Below are positions 48,012 to 59,772 of a stretch of DNA of 64,000 nucleotides, in pieces. The notes under the pieces are model-generated. The model was given only the letters and a program-made list of their open reading frames with translations, did not search any database and was not told where the DNA came from. The number at the start of each line of letters is the position of its first letter. Positions within the stretch are counted from its first letter, which is position 1. Both the position numbers and the translations under genes were made by a program. The DNA is from Chelonoidis abingdonii (taxonomy: Eukaryota > Chordata > Testudines > Testudinidae), in contig NC_133776.1 in assembly GCF_003597395.2 (NCBI RefSeq), forward strand, positions 42,646,979 through 42,710,978. Reading direction: 5' to 3'.

Positions 48012-48455
48012 CGGGGGTGGCCAACCTGTGGCTTCACAGCCATATGCGGCTCTTCAGAAGTTAATATGTGGCTCCTTGTATAGGCACCAACTCTGGAGCT
48101 GGAGCTACAGGCACCAACTTTCCAGTGTGCCGGGGGGTGCTCACTGCTCAAACCCTGGCTCTGCCATAGGCCCTGCCCCCACACCACACCTTCCCACCCC
48201 CTCCCCTGAGCCTGCCATGCCCTCACTCCTCCTCCCTTCCCCTCCTCTCCCAGAGCCTCCTGCATGCCACGAAACAGCTGATTGAGAGGTATGGGGAAGG
48301 AGGGGGAGGTGTTGATCGGTGGGGCTGCCAGTGGGCGGGAGGTGCTGGGGGTGAGGAGGGAGATGATGCACAGTTGCTGATGTATTACTGTGGCTCTTTG
48401 GCAATGTACACTGGTAAATTCTGCCTCCTTCTCAGGCTCAGGTTGGCCAACCCTG
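48012..48455. mobile_element. hAT-type MITE, ~440 bp, with TIRs
   Basis: Terminal repeats 'cgggggtggccaacctg' and, inverted, 'cagggttggccaacctg' agree at 15 of 17 positions. The flanks are GGCTAGGG (48004-48011) and GTCTAGGG (48456-48463), an 8-bp target duplication with one mismatch, which is the hAT length. The C-rich interior gives spurious frames on both strands (47945-48265, 48141-48404). Confidence 0.75.
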
Positions 48456-48667
48456 GTCTAGGGTATAATCTCTTAGCACTCATTACCAAATTATCCTGTG
48501 TGATTTGGAGGAAGGTAGGAGACAGTCTGAACCATTTCCTGTCAGATAGAAGAGGCTAGGAGCTATGGAAAACACATAGTTATCTGGAGAAATACAAGAC
48601 CTGTGAGGTATGAGTTACTTGACTATTTAAAAATAAATGCCTCTATTTCTTGTTATAGCTCTAGAGA

Positions 48668-48833
48668 CAGGGCCGGCTCTAGGCACCAGCAAACCAAGCA
48701 TGTGCTTGGGGAGGCACAATTTCAGGGGCAGCATTCTGGACACTTTTTTTTTTGCTTCTGCAGTTGTGCTCCTAGGGATTTTCTCTTTTTTTTTTTTTTG
48801 CTCTGGGCGGCAAAAAACCTAGAGCCGGCCCTG
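48668..48833. mobile_element. hAT-type MITE, 166 bp, perfect TIRs
   Basis: Starts 'cagggccggctctagg' and ends with its exact 16-bp inverse 'cctagagccggccctg'. Flanking octamers TCTAGAGA and CCTACAGA agree at 6 of 8 positions, consistent with an old hAT target duplication. It includes two long T runs (T10 and T13). Confidence 0.8.
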
Positions 48834-49335
48834 CCTACAGATTACTCCAAGGCTGGGAAGCTCCATCCCCATTTCTAACTGAGTGCAATGGTTTGTGAGC
48901 AACCTAACTTTAGGGTTGATTGTTTTTGTTTTGTCTCAGGACTTAACATTTTTCCCTCTCTCTGATCTTGTGCAAAGGAAAGTTCCCCAGGAGTTGAGGG
49001 GGTGGTTTGGCTGTGTTAGGACTGACTGGTATCCTGTCTCCCTGCTGGACTTTATGAGTAACTCCCAGTCAAAGCAATGGGAGCGCCTCAGATCTGATAG
49101 GAGGAATAAGACCCCCATGGTTGGGTCCAATCTCTTTAGTTTGTGCCATGTTCTTTTCCTTGGTCTCTTGTTCTCAGCCCCAGCCCAGCGGTATTATATG
49201 CAGCATTGTTATAGCACAGCACTGCTATCCTTTTAGAAATGTTTCCCATCTTATCTTTATGGGAAAGATTAAACAACATTTGACAAAGTGAATCTGTACA
49301 GTTACGATTTAGAAAAATCACTATTGTCAGGGAGT

Positions 49336-49505
49336 TACCAATGTGCATACTGATGTGCAGGAAAGACTAAAAAGGATGCAGGATTTCAAAATGTTGGCAT
49401 GGGGAATTTCTTAACATAACCTCACTATCAGGTCTTAAACATTGATGTACCAGTAATCTGCCACAGCAAAGCCCCTTTCCTCCATGCCAGATGGCAGTCC
49501 TCTTA
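49336..49505 (+). repeat. Diverged direct repeat, copy 1
   Basis: Shares order and sequence with 50768-50945: 'catactgatgtgcaggaaag' versus 'catactgatgtgtgggagag', 'catggggaatttcttaacat' versus 'cacagggaatttgttaacag', and 'cctttcctccatgccag' versus 'ccttcccctccgccatgcca'. Probably two copies of an interspersed repeat whose family I do not recognise. Confidence 0.6.
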
Positions 49506-50767
49506 TATATCTCACCCCACACAGTGTAGTATTTAGGAAGTGCTACACAACTAAGCGGCATATGTCCAGAAATGGATTACACTGGTCCCTGAATGTGGAC
49601 ATTATAACTTATTCATTAGGATCTGTTTAATCAAAAATATGGTGATACAATCCAGGAAAAATAACTGATTTAATGTGGGAATCTCACATTAATTGGGACA
49701 GTGTTTTCCACTGCAGTTTTGTTTTTCAGAATGTGCTGTAAGGTGAATGTTCCCCCTGGTATGGCAGAACTGCACACAGTCCTCAGTGCCACTGGTGGCC
49801 TGTGCTTGTGCTGCGCAGGGGTTGCAGACAGAGCAGCTGTACAGGCCTAGGTAAGTAGTCTTCGGACCAGCCCTAGACAGGAGGGAGAGAAGGGGATAGG
49901 CTAGAATAGCGAGCATGGGATTTGGGTGCACAAGGATCCAGTGACCACGACAACACACAAGCGGCTGAAGTAGCGGCTGCAAGGAGGGCTCTGCACCACA
50001 CTGCTGGACTCTGATCCCTGATGTGGGGGTGAATTTCACCTTCTCACCTTGCGCCCACAGAGAGCCCATTACTTGGGTTTTCAATTGATTAGACAATACA
50101 GTTTTGTTTATAACAGCATCTTAGTCTCTAAGAGATATGTAAATCACACTCTTCTATTACTACATACGTTGTCTATGATTAATTTATTTTTCAATAAACC
50201 TGTAGATGCCCATGGCTTTATACAATGGGTAAAATGTGCCACCCAAATAACAGACTCATCTCAGTCATACCTGTATAAATTTATATTTGTGGAATTACAC
50301 CAGGTTTACACTGGTGTAAATGAGATCAAACTTTGGCCCCAAGCTCTTTTTCACACAGGACACACAAGACCAGCTTCACTGATACACTCTGACAATTTGT
50401 ACTACTCTGGCAATGCAAAGCAGCCATAAACCCCGATTAACTGGCTAGTTAAACCAGCTTTATGGCTGCTTTGTGTCTAGAGTGGTGCAAACTGCAAAGT
50501 AGCTATAGAGCATGCTGGTGCATCTGGCCTATAATCTAAAGTCTCACTACTATAGAATACAATTGAAAACACACAGAGAGGGGGCTATGAGCTTTATAAC
50601 CAGAACCTTTCTCTTGTTTTATTATTTGGGGTCTATAACTGGAACATTTTTTATATTTTCTTATTTGGGCTCTCTATTGAGTTTTGTGCTTGTGAGATTG
50701 TATATTGTTTTCTTCCCTTGTATCCTTTCCATAGCAGGAGGGATTTATTCTCAGCACACAACTGCGA

Positions 50768-50945
50768 GGAAGAGACCAATGCGCATACTGATGTGTGGGA
50801 GAGATTGAGAAAGATGTAGATTTTCGAAATAAGGGCACAGGGAATTTGTTAACAGGACCCCATAAATTGCGATACGCTTTTTTGCAGCACAGCACAGAAT
50901 AGCATTTTCCCACAATAAGAAAATCCTTCCCCTCCGCCATGCCAA
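50768..50945 (+). repeat. Diverged direct repeat, copy 2
   Basis: Partner of 49336-49505, about 1.43 kb downstream, same orientation. Similarity stops on both sides within about 20 bp of the shared block. Confidence 0.6.
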
Positions 50946-51829
50946 TGGATAGTTATGGTGATGTCATGGGCTTGAAAGAAGTTAATAGGCAATTAATTAT
51001 GCACAGGTGTAATAGATGGACCTAATTAGTTGCTTCTTAGGCAGAGGGGTGGGACTGGAAGACATTAGCTCATAATGTAATGGACACCTGATGCCCATAA
51101 GAGGGGAGAGAGCTCAGTCTGGAAGGATGAGCTCCTGTGAAAGACTTGAACAAGAGTCTACAAGACAGCAGACACATAAGCATGGTTCTGAGGGGCCAAT
51201 GTTGTAACTGAGGAGAGGATCCTGCAATAGTTGAGGAAGGAGATTCCCATTTTAGAATGAGAAGTGAATCTACCAATACCCTTTGCTTAAAATTAGGAAC
51301 ACAAAGGCAAATGTTAGTATTGTTAGAGTGAACTTTTTCAGTGTGCTTATTGTACATATCTAACCTTTCTAGTGTTTCTAATAATTCAGTGCCATATTCA
51401 AAATTAAAAGGCACATGTCAGAATATGACCCTAGATATCCTTTCTACGTGGAGCTGCCATCTCAGGCTACGTCTACACTACGGGATAATTTCGAATTAGC
51501 TAAAACCGGTTTTATTAAACAGATATTATAACGTCGATTGTGCGTGTCCACAGTAGGCACATTAATTCGACGGTGTGCATCCATGGTCAGAGGCTAGCGT
51601 CGATTTCTGGAGCGGTGCACTGTGGGTAGCTATTCCGTAGCTATCCCATAGTTCCCCAGTCTCCCCCGCCCCTTGGAATTCCGGGTTGAGAGCCCAGTGC
51701 CTGATGGGGCAAAAATCATTGTCACAAGTGGTTCTGGGTACAGCCTCACCCCTCCCTTTGTGAAAGCAGCAGACAACCATTTCGCGCCTTTTTTCCTGGG
51801 ATGACTGAGCAAACGCATAGAACAGCAAG

Positions 51830-53090
51830 CATGTACGCTGCAGAGATCAAGATTAACGCAATCGTGGACGTTGTAACAACCCTCGCGCATTCTCGTGCTG
51901 TCTATGCAGTGAGACCAATGAACTGCAAAGGCAAGCGGAGGAAAGGCCAGTACACAGCGCTGCGACAGAGAGCGAATGAGGACCGATGACTCTGAATTCT
52001 ACCCTAAACCGCGCCCCGGCGATTTTGGATGTAGCTACTAAGAGAATGGGGCAGGTTCTGCCCAAATTGAACGGCCGATTATTGGTGCGCAGGGACAAAG
52101 CACAGACTAGTGGGACGCATAGATTTTGCACGGTGTGGGAATGATTCCTAAGTGGCGCTGCAGAAACTTTCGCATGACGTAAGGCACTTCATGAAGAACT
52201 TCGTGTAGCAAATGCTTTCCCCTGCCTGAACGTGTAAGAATTACAGATAAAGAGCGCCCTTCACAGTTGAGAGCGAGTGAGATAGCCCTCTGGAAGCTTG
52301 CAACACCAGCACAGCTACCAGTCAGTTGGAATCAATTTCGGAGTGGGACATCTACTGTGGTGCCAGTGATAGCAATTAGCAAAGCATCATTAAGCTGCTG
52401 CTACGAAAGAGTTGTGAATCTGAGGAAAACGATATGCAAGGTCATAGTGGATGGCTTTGGCTGTATGGGATTCCCTAACTGTGAGAGTGGACGTAGAATG
52501 ACGAACCACAATCTCCTGTCTTTAAGGCCACCGGACACCCAAGGGCACCCAGTAAGTAAACCGCACAAAGGATGAGTCTTTTCCAATGTAGCTGCGAACG
52601 CGCTAGGTGATCCACCAAGGGACGTTTCACAACATCAAGTGGTCATAGGCCAGGAGGGTTCATGACTGCTCGCTGTCTTCCAGAGCAACTACTCCTCGTT
52701 TAACGCGCCAGAAGGGATTAGACTTCCCCACCCCGATAACCAGTTGGCGCTGTTGAAATGCCCTGTAGTTGTTATCCTGGGGGACCCACCTACCCTTGTG
52801 CCTCGCGCTCCATGAGCCATAACAGGCAGCCTGAGCCGTGGTGCAGGGCTGTGTCAACTACGAGGTTGAGCCAAGCTCGCAGGATGTGGTACGCCACCTG
52901 TGCATTCGGCCGTCTTAAAAAGGGCACGTGGCGCACCATACCTTACTCGCTCCGCACCTCAGCAAACCGCATTCTGTTTGTTTATTCCTCTTGCTTTGTG
53001 TCCTCCCGACATCTGTGCTGGAGTCAAGGGGCGACCTTTCCTGGCGGCCAGTCGGGAGGCCTGCGGCAAACTCACCTGGCCCCTTGACTA
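51830..53090 (+). pseudogene. Harbinger (HARBI1-like) DDE transposase, degraded
   Basis: Not continuously open. Plus-strand frames carry ordered transposase blocks. 52267-52575 reads 'ALWKLATPAQLPVSWNQF' and 'IVDGFGCMGFPNCE', corresponding to the helix-turn-helix-like region and the block before the first catalytic Asp. About 52755-52800 gives 'VVILGDPPTLVP', the block around the second Asp. 52758-53087 contains 'CAFGRLKKGTW', the block holding the last catalytic acidic residue; the position before C reads T rather than the usual E. AATAAA at 53309-53314 provides a 3' end. Multiple frameshifts make it a pseudogene. The family is DDE_Tnp_4, the nuclease partner of the SANT protein. Confidence 0.78.
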
Positions 53091-53308
53091 CGCGGAGCCC
53101 ACGCCCAGGCGATTTAGACCGAGACACCAGGAAGCCGTGCCGCACTCAGAGACCGCCCTTGAAAACCTAGTTTCATCACGGGCCACGCCCAGAGCCTACA
53201 CGCGGTTGGACTGCTGTGCTTTGCTCTTCAAACCCCACACCCCTCATTGACTCCTTCCCTGTAAGCAACCCCCACCCTCCCCCTTTCGATTACCAGTTGC
53301 TTAAGGAG

Positions 53309-53314
53309 AATAAA
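53309..53314 (+). terminator. Polyadenylation signal of transposase gene
   Basis: AATAAA within 'aggagaataaagtcac', at the same relative place as 9325-9330 and 21361-21366 in the shorter copies, just before the point where the convergent SANT gene ends. Confidence 0.55.
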
Positions 53315-53539
53315 GTCACTATCATTTAAAAATCAGTATTCTGTATTAAAAATCGATCCCGTGGTACGGCAACCCACCCTCCCCTTGATATCCACGCATT
53401 GACTTAGGAAATAGAGATCACCTCTCATCTTAAATCAGCCTGTATTCGGTTACTAAAAACGATTCCTTAAGAACACCCCTCCCCCTTCTGCATGTCATTC
53501 TTTGTAACCACAGTAATTATAAAAGCAGGCAGAGAATTA

Positions 53540-55660
53540 TCAAGGTACCGGGTGTGGTTGGAGGAGGATAGAGGGAGGAAAGGCTATCAAGCACAGTTCA
53601 TGTGACTGCAGCCTTTTGGTTGGGCATGTCCACGGTGGGTGGAGTGTGGCGGGTGCAAAAGCCTTCCCCCATGCTGTTTCTAACATCGTCTGGGTGAGGA
53701 AATATGGAACCTTGTGAGTACTGCCGCTCGTGACACATGGGCTTGAGTGGCACTCTGTAACCCGCTGCTCTTCCTGAAAGGATCCACGAGACATCGGAGA
53801 GACATCCGGTTGATCACGCAGCAGCTCCAGCGTTGGCATGCTGCCACCACTGATCTTCCTGCCTAACCTCTGATCTTCCTGGGTGCACTTTCTCATCCGA
53901 GCGTCCCTCCTGTCCGTCACGTTCACTGGCATTTTCCTGTACTTTGGAGCTGTTATCTTCCTGACTATTTCGTTGATGAGCTCTTTCATTCGCGGTTACT
54001 TTGCCATGATTTCAGAGAAAGCATTTCATCTTGCAGTCCTCTTCTTTCCTGCCGCTTATCTGAGCAGCCTTCGGGACTGGCTAGGGAGGCTGGAAAAACT
54101 GATGCAGCTGCGATGGGGAGGGAAAACAGGGGCAAAGCTTGTAAAAAGATACATTTTAAGAAACAATGATTTACTCTTTCAAGTGAAGAACACTATCCCC
54201 CTTCCTAACGCACATGTGCTTTCACTCCAGGCTATCAATTTTGGATCTCTTTATCTGATTGCGAGTGCCTTGATGGCTCTTGGTTAGTTGCAGATCTCCA
54301 CAGACGCAGGTCCGGGCATCATACTTCAGCTTTCATGTGGCCATGTGGCTTATATCTTTTACTTCTCCAGCTTCATTACCAGTGCCTATGATGCTTTATT
54401 CCTGTTGCACAGGCCGAAGACGACCAATTCCTCCTGTTTCCCGTCTGCAAGGTTGCTTATTCCTCCCCCACGCGCATGGCCTCTATCGATGTATAACCAC
54501 CTCCTTGCCCCCCCCCCCCCCACCTCGTTGGGAACTTTTTGGTAGCTGGACTTTCCTGCTCGCCAAATGCGGAAAGCTCAGCCTATCTCCTCCCCTCTCG
54601 CGCTTTGCTACATGAAGGCATGGGAGGGGGGGCGGGGAGGGGGATTTGATGTACGCAACCAGCCAGTAGGGAAAATAGCCATCTCTTCCCTTTAATGTAA
54701 GATCCTAATCTTCAGACAGCTTACATGATGAATAAACTACTTCTGTAGAATCACAGCGCTAAGATGAAGTCAACGGATGTTTCTTGACATATTGTCAGGC
54801 AATCACCGGACCTACACAGCTGTCTTTTGTTCACGCAATGCTCTCTACCCATATTACTTCGCTACATGCATTTGAGGCAGAGGTCCTATAGCATGGTGCG
54901 AAAGGAATGTGCCATTGCCCAGAAACCTGTCTTGCAAAGGTTTTGCAAGTACTCAGGAGCGATTCCTGGAGATCTTCTTTGGAGGATTTTTCCTCCATCC
55001 CAGAATGGTTACAACTTTTCCTGTAATTTACTTGGCTGCAAATGCATCCCAAGCCCGTGATGCAAATCAATCATTAAATGCGCTTGCTTTTAACCATGTT
55101 TGCTTATTACAGAATTACCTCACGAGGTCGCTTCCATGGCTTTCACTGTCTGGGTAGTGGCTGGAGGCCTCGGGGGTAAAATTCGTCTGGGTCACAAAAA
55201 GCTCCTGGCAGTTTGGACACTAATGGGGTGCTAGTGTGCGCCCTGCACAGGTCATCGTTGTTCTTCGCTCATCCTCCTCCTCGATCTTCCCCTCCAGCTG
55301 AATTCGCACCTATGGTTGGATTATACCCACCCTCGGATCACTGACAGGGGAGGTTCGTGTGGCGCACCCCCTAAATATGATACAGCTCAGCGTAGATCGG
55401 CAGTTTTTGGCCCTGACCCTGATTTTCGGTTTGCTGCTTGGTTTTCTGGTCTGCTTGTCTGAGCCTCCTTAACTTCATCTGCACTGCACTGAGTCCTGCT
55501 GTGCTTTCCATCTAGCCTTTTGAAATTTTTTCAAATATTTTTTTCTTTCGTCTTTTCGAACGGAAGTCTCGTTAGCACTGAATCGTTCCCATAGCGATCA
55601 GATCAGAGTACTCTGTGCGGTCCACGCTGGTGCTCTTTTTCGATTCTCAGGAGACTGCAT
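53540..55660 (-). pseudogene. Harbinger Myb/SANT-like gene, degraded
   Basis: On the minus strand, an ATG at 55658-55660 opens 'MQSPENRKRAPAWT', the start of the trihelix/Myb-SANT domain, equivalent to 'KRAPAWTKREVLDL' in the copy at 21.8 kb. After frame breaks the gene continues leftwards. The open frame 53540-53989 (149 codons, 'MKELINEIVRKITAP', 'RMRKCTQEDQRLGR') probably represents the charged, helical C-terminal part. The protein is expected to bind the terminal repeats and bring the transposase into the nucleus. The assignment of the C-terminal piece rests on position and charge pattern only. The opposite-strand frame 53883-54287 is a shadow. Confidence 0.6.
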
Positions 55661-56055
55661 TGTTACCTGTGCTGATGAGCTCTGTGTGGTCACCTGTGCT
55701 GATCAGAGCTCCGCGCTGGCCAAACAGGAAATTGAATTCAAAAGTTCACGGGGTGGGGGCTTTTCCTGTTTACCTGGCCAGTGCCTCTGAGTTCTGATTG
55801 CTGTCCAGAGCGGTCAGAGGTGCACTGCGGATACCTCCCAGAGGCCAATAACGTCGAATTCCGTCCACACTAACACTATTCCGATTTAATAATATCGATT
55901 TTAGGGTTACTCCTCTCGTTGGGGAGGAGTACAGAAATCGATTTAAAGAGCCCTTTAAATCGATTTAAAGAGCACTGTAGTGTGGACGGGTGCAGCGTTA
56001 AATCGATTTAACGCTGTTAAAATCAATTTAATGGCGTAGTGTGGACCAGGCCTCA

Positions 56056-58704
56056 GTTAGGATTAGTTATGCCAAAGAATGTTTCTCATGGAAAACATCG
56101 CTATCCTACTATTCTGTGGGAAAAGATATATTTAAAGAAAGTGTCTGTCACTGCACTTTAACAGTGACAAGACTGTGTCCTTCTGATCTCTCAAAGTAGT
56201 TAGTCTGCACCCAAAGTTCCTTGCCCCTGTTTATCACAACTGCCATACCAGATTGCAGAGTCAGTCAGTGAAACAGCTTGTCTCTTACCCAGCTTTAAAA
56301 ATGAGCTCCAGAACCTTGAAATGAATCCAGGATCAGATAGCTTGCTAGCCTAGTGCATGGAACTCTCCTGTGATCATTTAGCCTAACTCATCAGTTGATC
56401 ACAATATGTTGTACTAGCTGTTACTTCCACATGTCTTTCATGGTCAGCCAGAAGAAGAGCATGTGTAATAATCTAATAAGGGAAAGAAAAAAGGAATATA
56501 TCCAAGCTGAAATGACTGGATGCATGGGGGAACAGGTGTGTGAACGACTTCAGCACAAACTACCCTTGCTACTTGTTCCATTCTGATGCTATTGGTTCAG
56601 ATGTGCAACAGCCTGGAGGCAACATCTACCTGTGATGTTAGTGTGAATGTATTAGGAAGGAGACAACACAAGTAGCATATTCCAGCTCTCCATGATCCTA
56701 GATGGAAAAATTAAAATTAGTCCTCTCAAAAGGGAAGGAGAGCAAGATGTGTCAGACAGCTCTGGAACACTGAAAGCTGACCCCCTAAAACAGGAGTCTG
56801 CATGCTCACTACCATATATAAATATTAAAAGAGGGACATATCAGGGGGAAATTCTGGTACTGACTAGTGAAATTGTAAGCAGAATGGTCACACTCTTTGT
56901 TGGGAGTGGAATATTACTTTGCCTGTTCAAGTTTGAAAAGGGAGTGGGGAGGATAATTTCATAGCTGGAAAAAAATCCTGCTTGTGACTTCTAGACTTGA
57001 GGTGGAGGTGGAAAAGGCAAAGAACAATTCAAAATTTTAAAATGACAATTTTGCCAACATCACTAGCTGGAGAGCCATCTGTGCAAATTTAAGTAGTTCT
57101 CACACTTTACACAATGGTAGAAAGAATATGTGGTAGAGAAGAACTACAGTCATGTCTATCAGGGATACATAGCTGAACCAACCACAAAATCAGACTCAAT
57201 ATGTTTGACTTGCACGTTGGGCAGCAGTATCTCCCTTCTTCAATTTCTTTGACCTCTTTTAAATATGCACCCTTCCTCTCACCCAATGGCAGGGATTTTA
57301 TGAATGAGTAGTATTTGATCTTTCCCTGCAGTCATGCCAATAGGCTGAGGCCAGATTTGTGAGTACTCCCATTGAAACAACTCATGTGCTGAAAATTAGA
57401 ATTGGGGCCTAAGCACAATCTGAAAGAATCAGCTGCTCATAGGGCTGAAGGCTTGCTAGGCCACCCCCGAGTCCGGGAAGGGCTAATTCACACCAAAGTC
57501 TCTTTCAGGCCCTTCCCTCAGGGCACGGTTATTAATTCATATAAAACACTTGCAAAGTATCACAGCACAAAAGTGTTTCCTCTCACAAGACCTATAGACG
57601 TTCTGAAGCCTTTCACTGTACACTTTTCTCCAGTCACAGGAGCCAATCTCCCTCCAACAGCTCTCCTTCTGAATAAGCTCTCTCAGCCCTTTATAGGCAT
57701 CACCTGTCCCCTTCCCAGCAGGGTCTGATATTGAACAAGACTGGATGGGCCAGGACTTATGTTTCTGATTCACTCTTGCTTCTTTCCAGAGCAAATTATT
57801 ATTGTTCTATTGTACAGTTTGAGAAATTTGGCTGTTTCCCACCCTTCATATTTTCTTTAAAGCCTGGACTTTTTTATGATGATTGTATGGATTTCTTATT
57901 AGTCATGCTGGTGTTTCATTTAAAGTATCATTAAAGGAAATTCTATTCTAAATATACCAAGATCAAACTGTGTAGTTACCTCCTATGCTACTCCAATTAT
58001 ATTATCTGAAGAGGAAGTAATCACTCAGCCTTTTCTGTATGGGATGCACTTCTGGCACAATTTCAATGGTAACTAGAGTTTTATTTTATTTTTAAATTTT
58101 AACAAGCAGTTAGACACAGAGTCCATTGTAGATGCTATAAAGATTTATTCACAGTGCTCTTGTTTCTGTGGTTTCTGAGTCAGTCCAGCTTGCAGATATG
58201 TGAGCTGAATTAAGTTTCCTCAGATGATTCTGTCTGGTTGGCAGTATGCAAAGGTACAGAGAGGTACATGTTTTAAACTTTATTTCCTACAAATGTCATA
58301 CACTAGCTGTGACATAAATTGATTTACTTTTAAGACTCTTTTATTGTATTGAGCGCCTCAGAGAGCACAGCTGAAGGATGAGTATTCAAGGCAAATGAGC
58401 AGGGACTTCATTGCATAAGTCATTAGTGTTAAAGGCAATTTATATGACTAAATTTTTTTGCCTTGTGTTACATACTTACCTCTCAGTAACTGCTAATCAA
58501 AAATGTTCTTCTCATAATCTGGTAAAGCAAGGATGATGCTACGTTCAGGATAGCTAGATCTTCTCTTGCTGGGGCTGCTTCTGATCTATACCAACACTGT
58601 TTCTTAGAACATTTACCATTTACAGATGTACTTAAAGTTGTCTCCAGAACTTTACCTTGAGGAATCATGGTCATTCCTTTGGTCCAATAATTTTTATATA
58701 TATA
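56056..58704. other. AT-rich sequence, nothing recognised
   Basis: No gene. 57390-57740 has LTR-like composition but no ends. Frames 56692-56964 and 57402-57728 contain no recognisable domain and use no convincing start context. Confidence 0.35.
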
Positions 58705-59120
58705 GGGGCTGTCGATTAATTGCAGTTAAGTCATGTGATTAACTAAAAAAAACCCTGAGATTTAAAAAATAAATTGTGATTAATTGCACTGTAAAACAAT
58801 AGAATACCAATTGAAATGTATTAAATATTGTGGATGTTTTGTTACATTTTCAAATATATTGATTTCTATTACAGCATAGAATACAAAATGTACAGTGCTC
58901 ACTTTATGTTATTATTTTTATTACAAATATTTGCACTGTAAAAATGATAAAAGTATGAGGTAAATTGAAAAATACTATTTCAAGTACTGTAGTGCAATCT
59001 GTTTATCATGAAAGTGTAACTTACAAATGTAGATTTTTTTGGTTACATAACTGTTTTGTTTTTGAGTGCAATGTAAAACTTTAGAGCCTACAAGTCCACT
59101 CAGTCTTATTTCTTGTTCAG

Positions 59121-59324
59121 CTAATTGCTAAGACAAACAAGTTTGTTTACATTTACGGGAGATAGTGCTGCCTGCTTCTTATTTACAATGTCACCTGAAA
59201 GTGAGAACAGGCATTTGCATGGCATTTTTGTAGCCGGCACGGCCAGGTGTTTACATGTCAGATATGTTAAACATTCATATGCCCCTTCATGCTTCGGCCA
59301 TCGTTCCAGAGGATATGCTTCCAT
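59121..59324 (-). pseudogene. hAT transposase dimerisation domain (hATC)
   Basis: Minus-strand frame of 67 codons reading 'KMPCKCLFSLSGDIVNKK', then 'AALSPVNVNKLVCLSN', ending in a stop. This is the C-terminal hAT dimerisation domain, usually C-E-R-L-F-S in this family. The preceding 'MEAYPLERWPKHEG' matches the usual 'L-x-W-W' entry region in altered form. The catalytic core is absent from this fragment. The opposite frame 59125-59358 is a shadow. Confidence 0.75.
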
Positions 59325-59429
59325 GCTGATGATGCTTATTAAAAAAATAAAGCGTTAATTAAATTTGTGACTGAACTCCTTGGGGGAGAATTGTATGTCT
59401 CCTGTTCTGTTTTACCCACATTTTGCCAT

Positions 59430-59560
59430 ATATCTCATGTTATAGAAGTCTCAGATGATGACCCAGCACATGTTCATTTTAAGAACACTTTCACTGCAGA
59501 TTTGACAAAACAAAAGAAGGTATCAACTGAGATTTCTAAGGATAGATACAGCACTTGACC
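59430..59560 (+). pseudogene. hAT transposase internal fragment
   Basis: Plus-strand peptide 'DDDPAHVHFKNTFTADLTKQ' and the following 'KKVSTEISKDRYST' belong to the region between catalytic core and hATC domain in the same hAT family. It is cut off by a stop and by the inserted MITE. Confidence 0.6.
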
Positions 59561-59578
59561 TATGGTTTAGGAATCTGA

Positions 59579-59772
59579 GGCCATGGCTACACTGGTGCTT
59601 TACAGCGCTGCAACTTTCGCGCTCACGGGTGTGAAAAAAACACCCCCCTGAGTGCTGCAAGATACAGCGCTGTAAAACCTCAGTGTAAACAGTGCCGCAG
59701 CGCTGGGAGCGCGGCTCCCAGTGCTGCAAGCTACACCCGTAGAGGATGTGGAGTACATGCAGCTCTGGGAGA
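59579..59772. mobile_element. MITE nested in the hAT element, truncated
   Basis: Starts 'gccatggctacactggtgct' and contains the palindromic blocks 'tttacagcgctgcaac', 'gatacagcgctgtaaaac' and 'gctgggagcgcggctcccag'. The right side stops at 'gcagctctgggaga', after which hAT sequence returns. The usual right terminus is missing, so it was deleted together with part of the hAT body. Confidence 0.7.

Larger units (their letters stand above)
48834..51464. other. Unassigned sequence with a repeated segment
   Basis: No gene. It holds two related ~180-bp segments (next entries) and a small palindrome at about 50290-50330 ('acaccaggtttacactggtg'). Other frames show no domain. Confidence 0.35.
51465..56052. 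mobile_element. PIF/Harbinger DNA transposon, 4.6 kb
   Basis: Bounded by 'ggctacgtctacactacg' and the inverted 'cgtagtgtggaccaggcc'. The flanking trinucleotide TCA occurs on both sides (51462-51464 and 56053-56055), the 3-bp TNA-type duplication of PIF/Harbinger. Inside are a plus-strand DDE transposase remnant (51.8-53.1 kb) and a minus-strand Myb/SANT-like gene (55.66 down to 53.56 kb), with convergent 3' ends near 53.3-53.5 kb. Sub-terminal sequence is rich in 'aatcgattt' repeats near 55900-56030. Both genes are broken. It is the longer relative of the deletion derivative in the duplicated tract. Confidence 0.85.

Noticed and set aside
48028..48404. Overlapping Pro/Gly-rich frames on both strands
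   Set aside because: They lie inside the C-rich interior of a hAT-type MITE.
53883..54287. 134-codon plus-strand frame with a hydrophobic N-terminus, resembling a small membrane protein
   Set aside because: It lies opposite the Myb/SANT gene of the Harbinger element; the hydrophobicity comes from reading its charged helical region in reverse.
57402..57728. 108-codon plus-strand frame as a possible host exon
   Set aside because: No domain, no splice-site context that stands out, and LTR-like composition.
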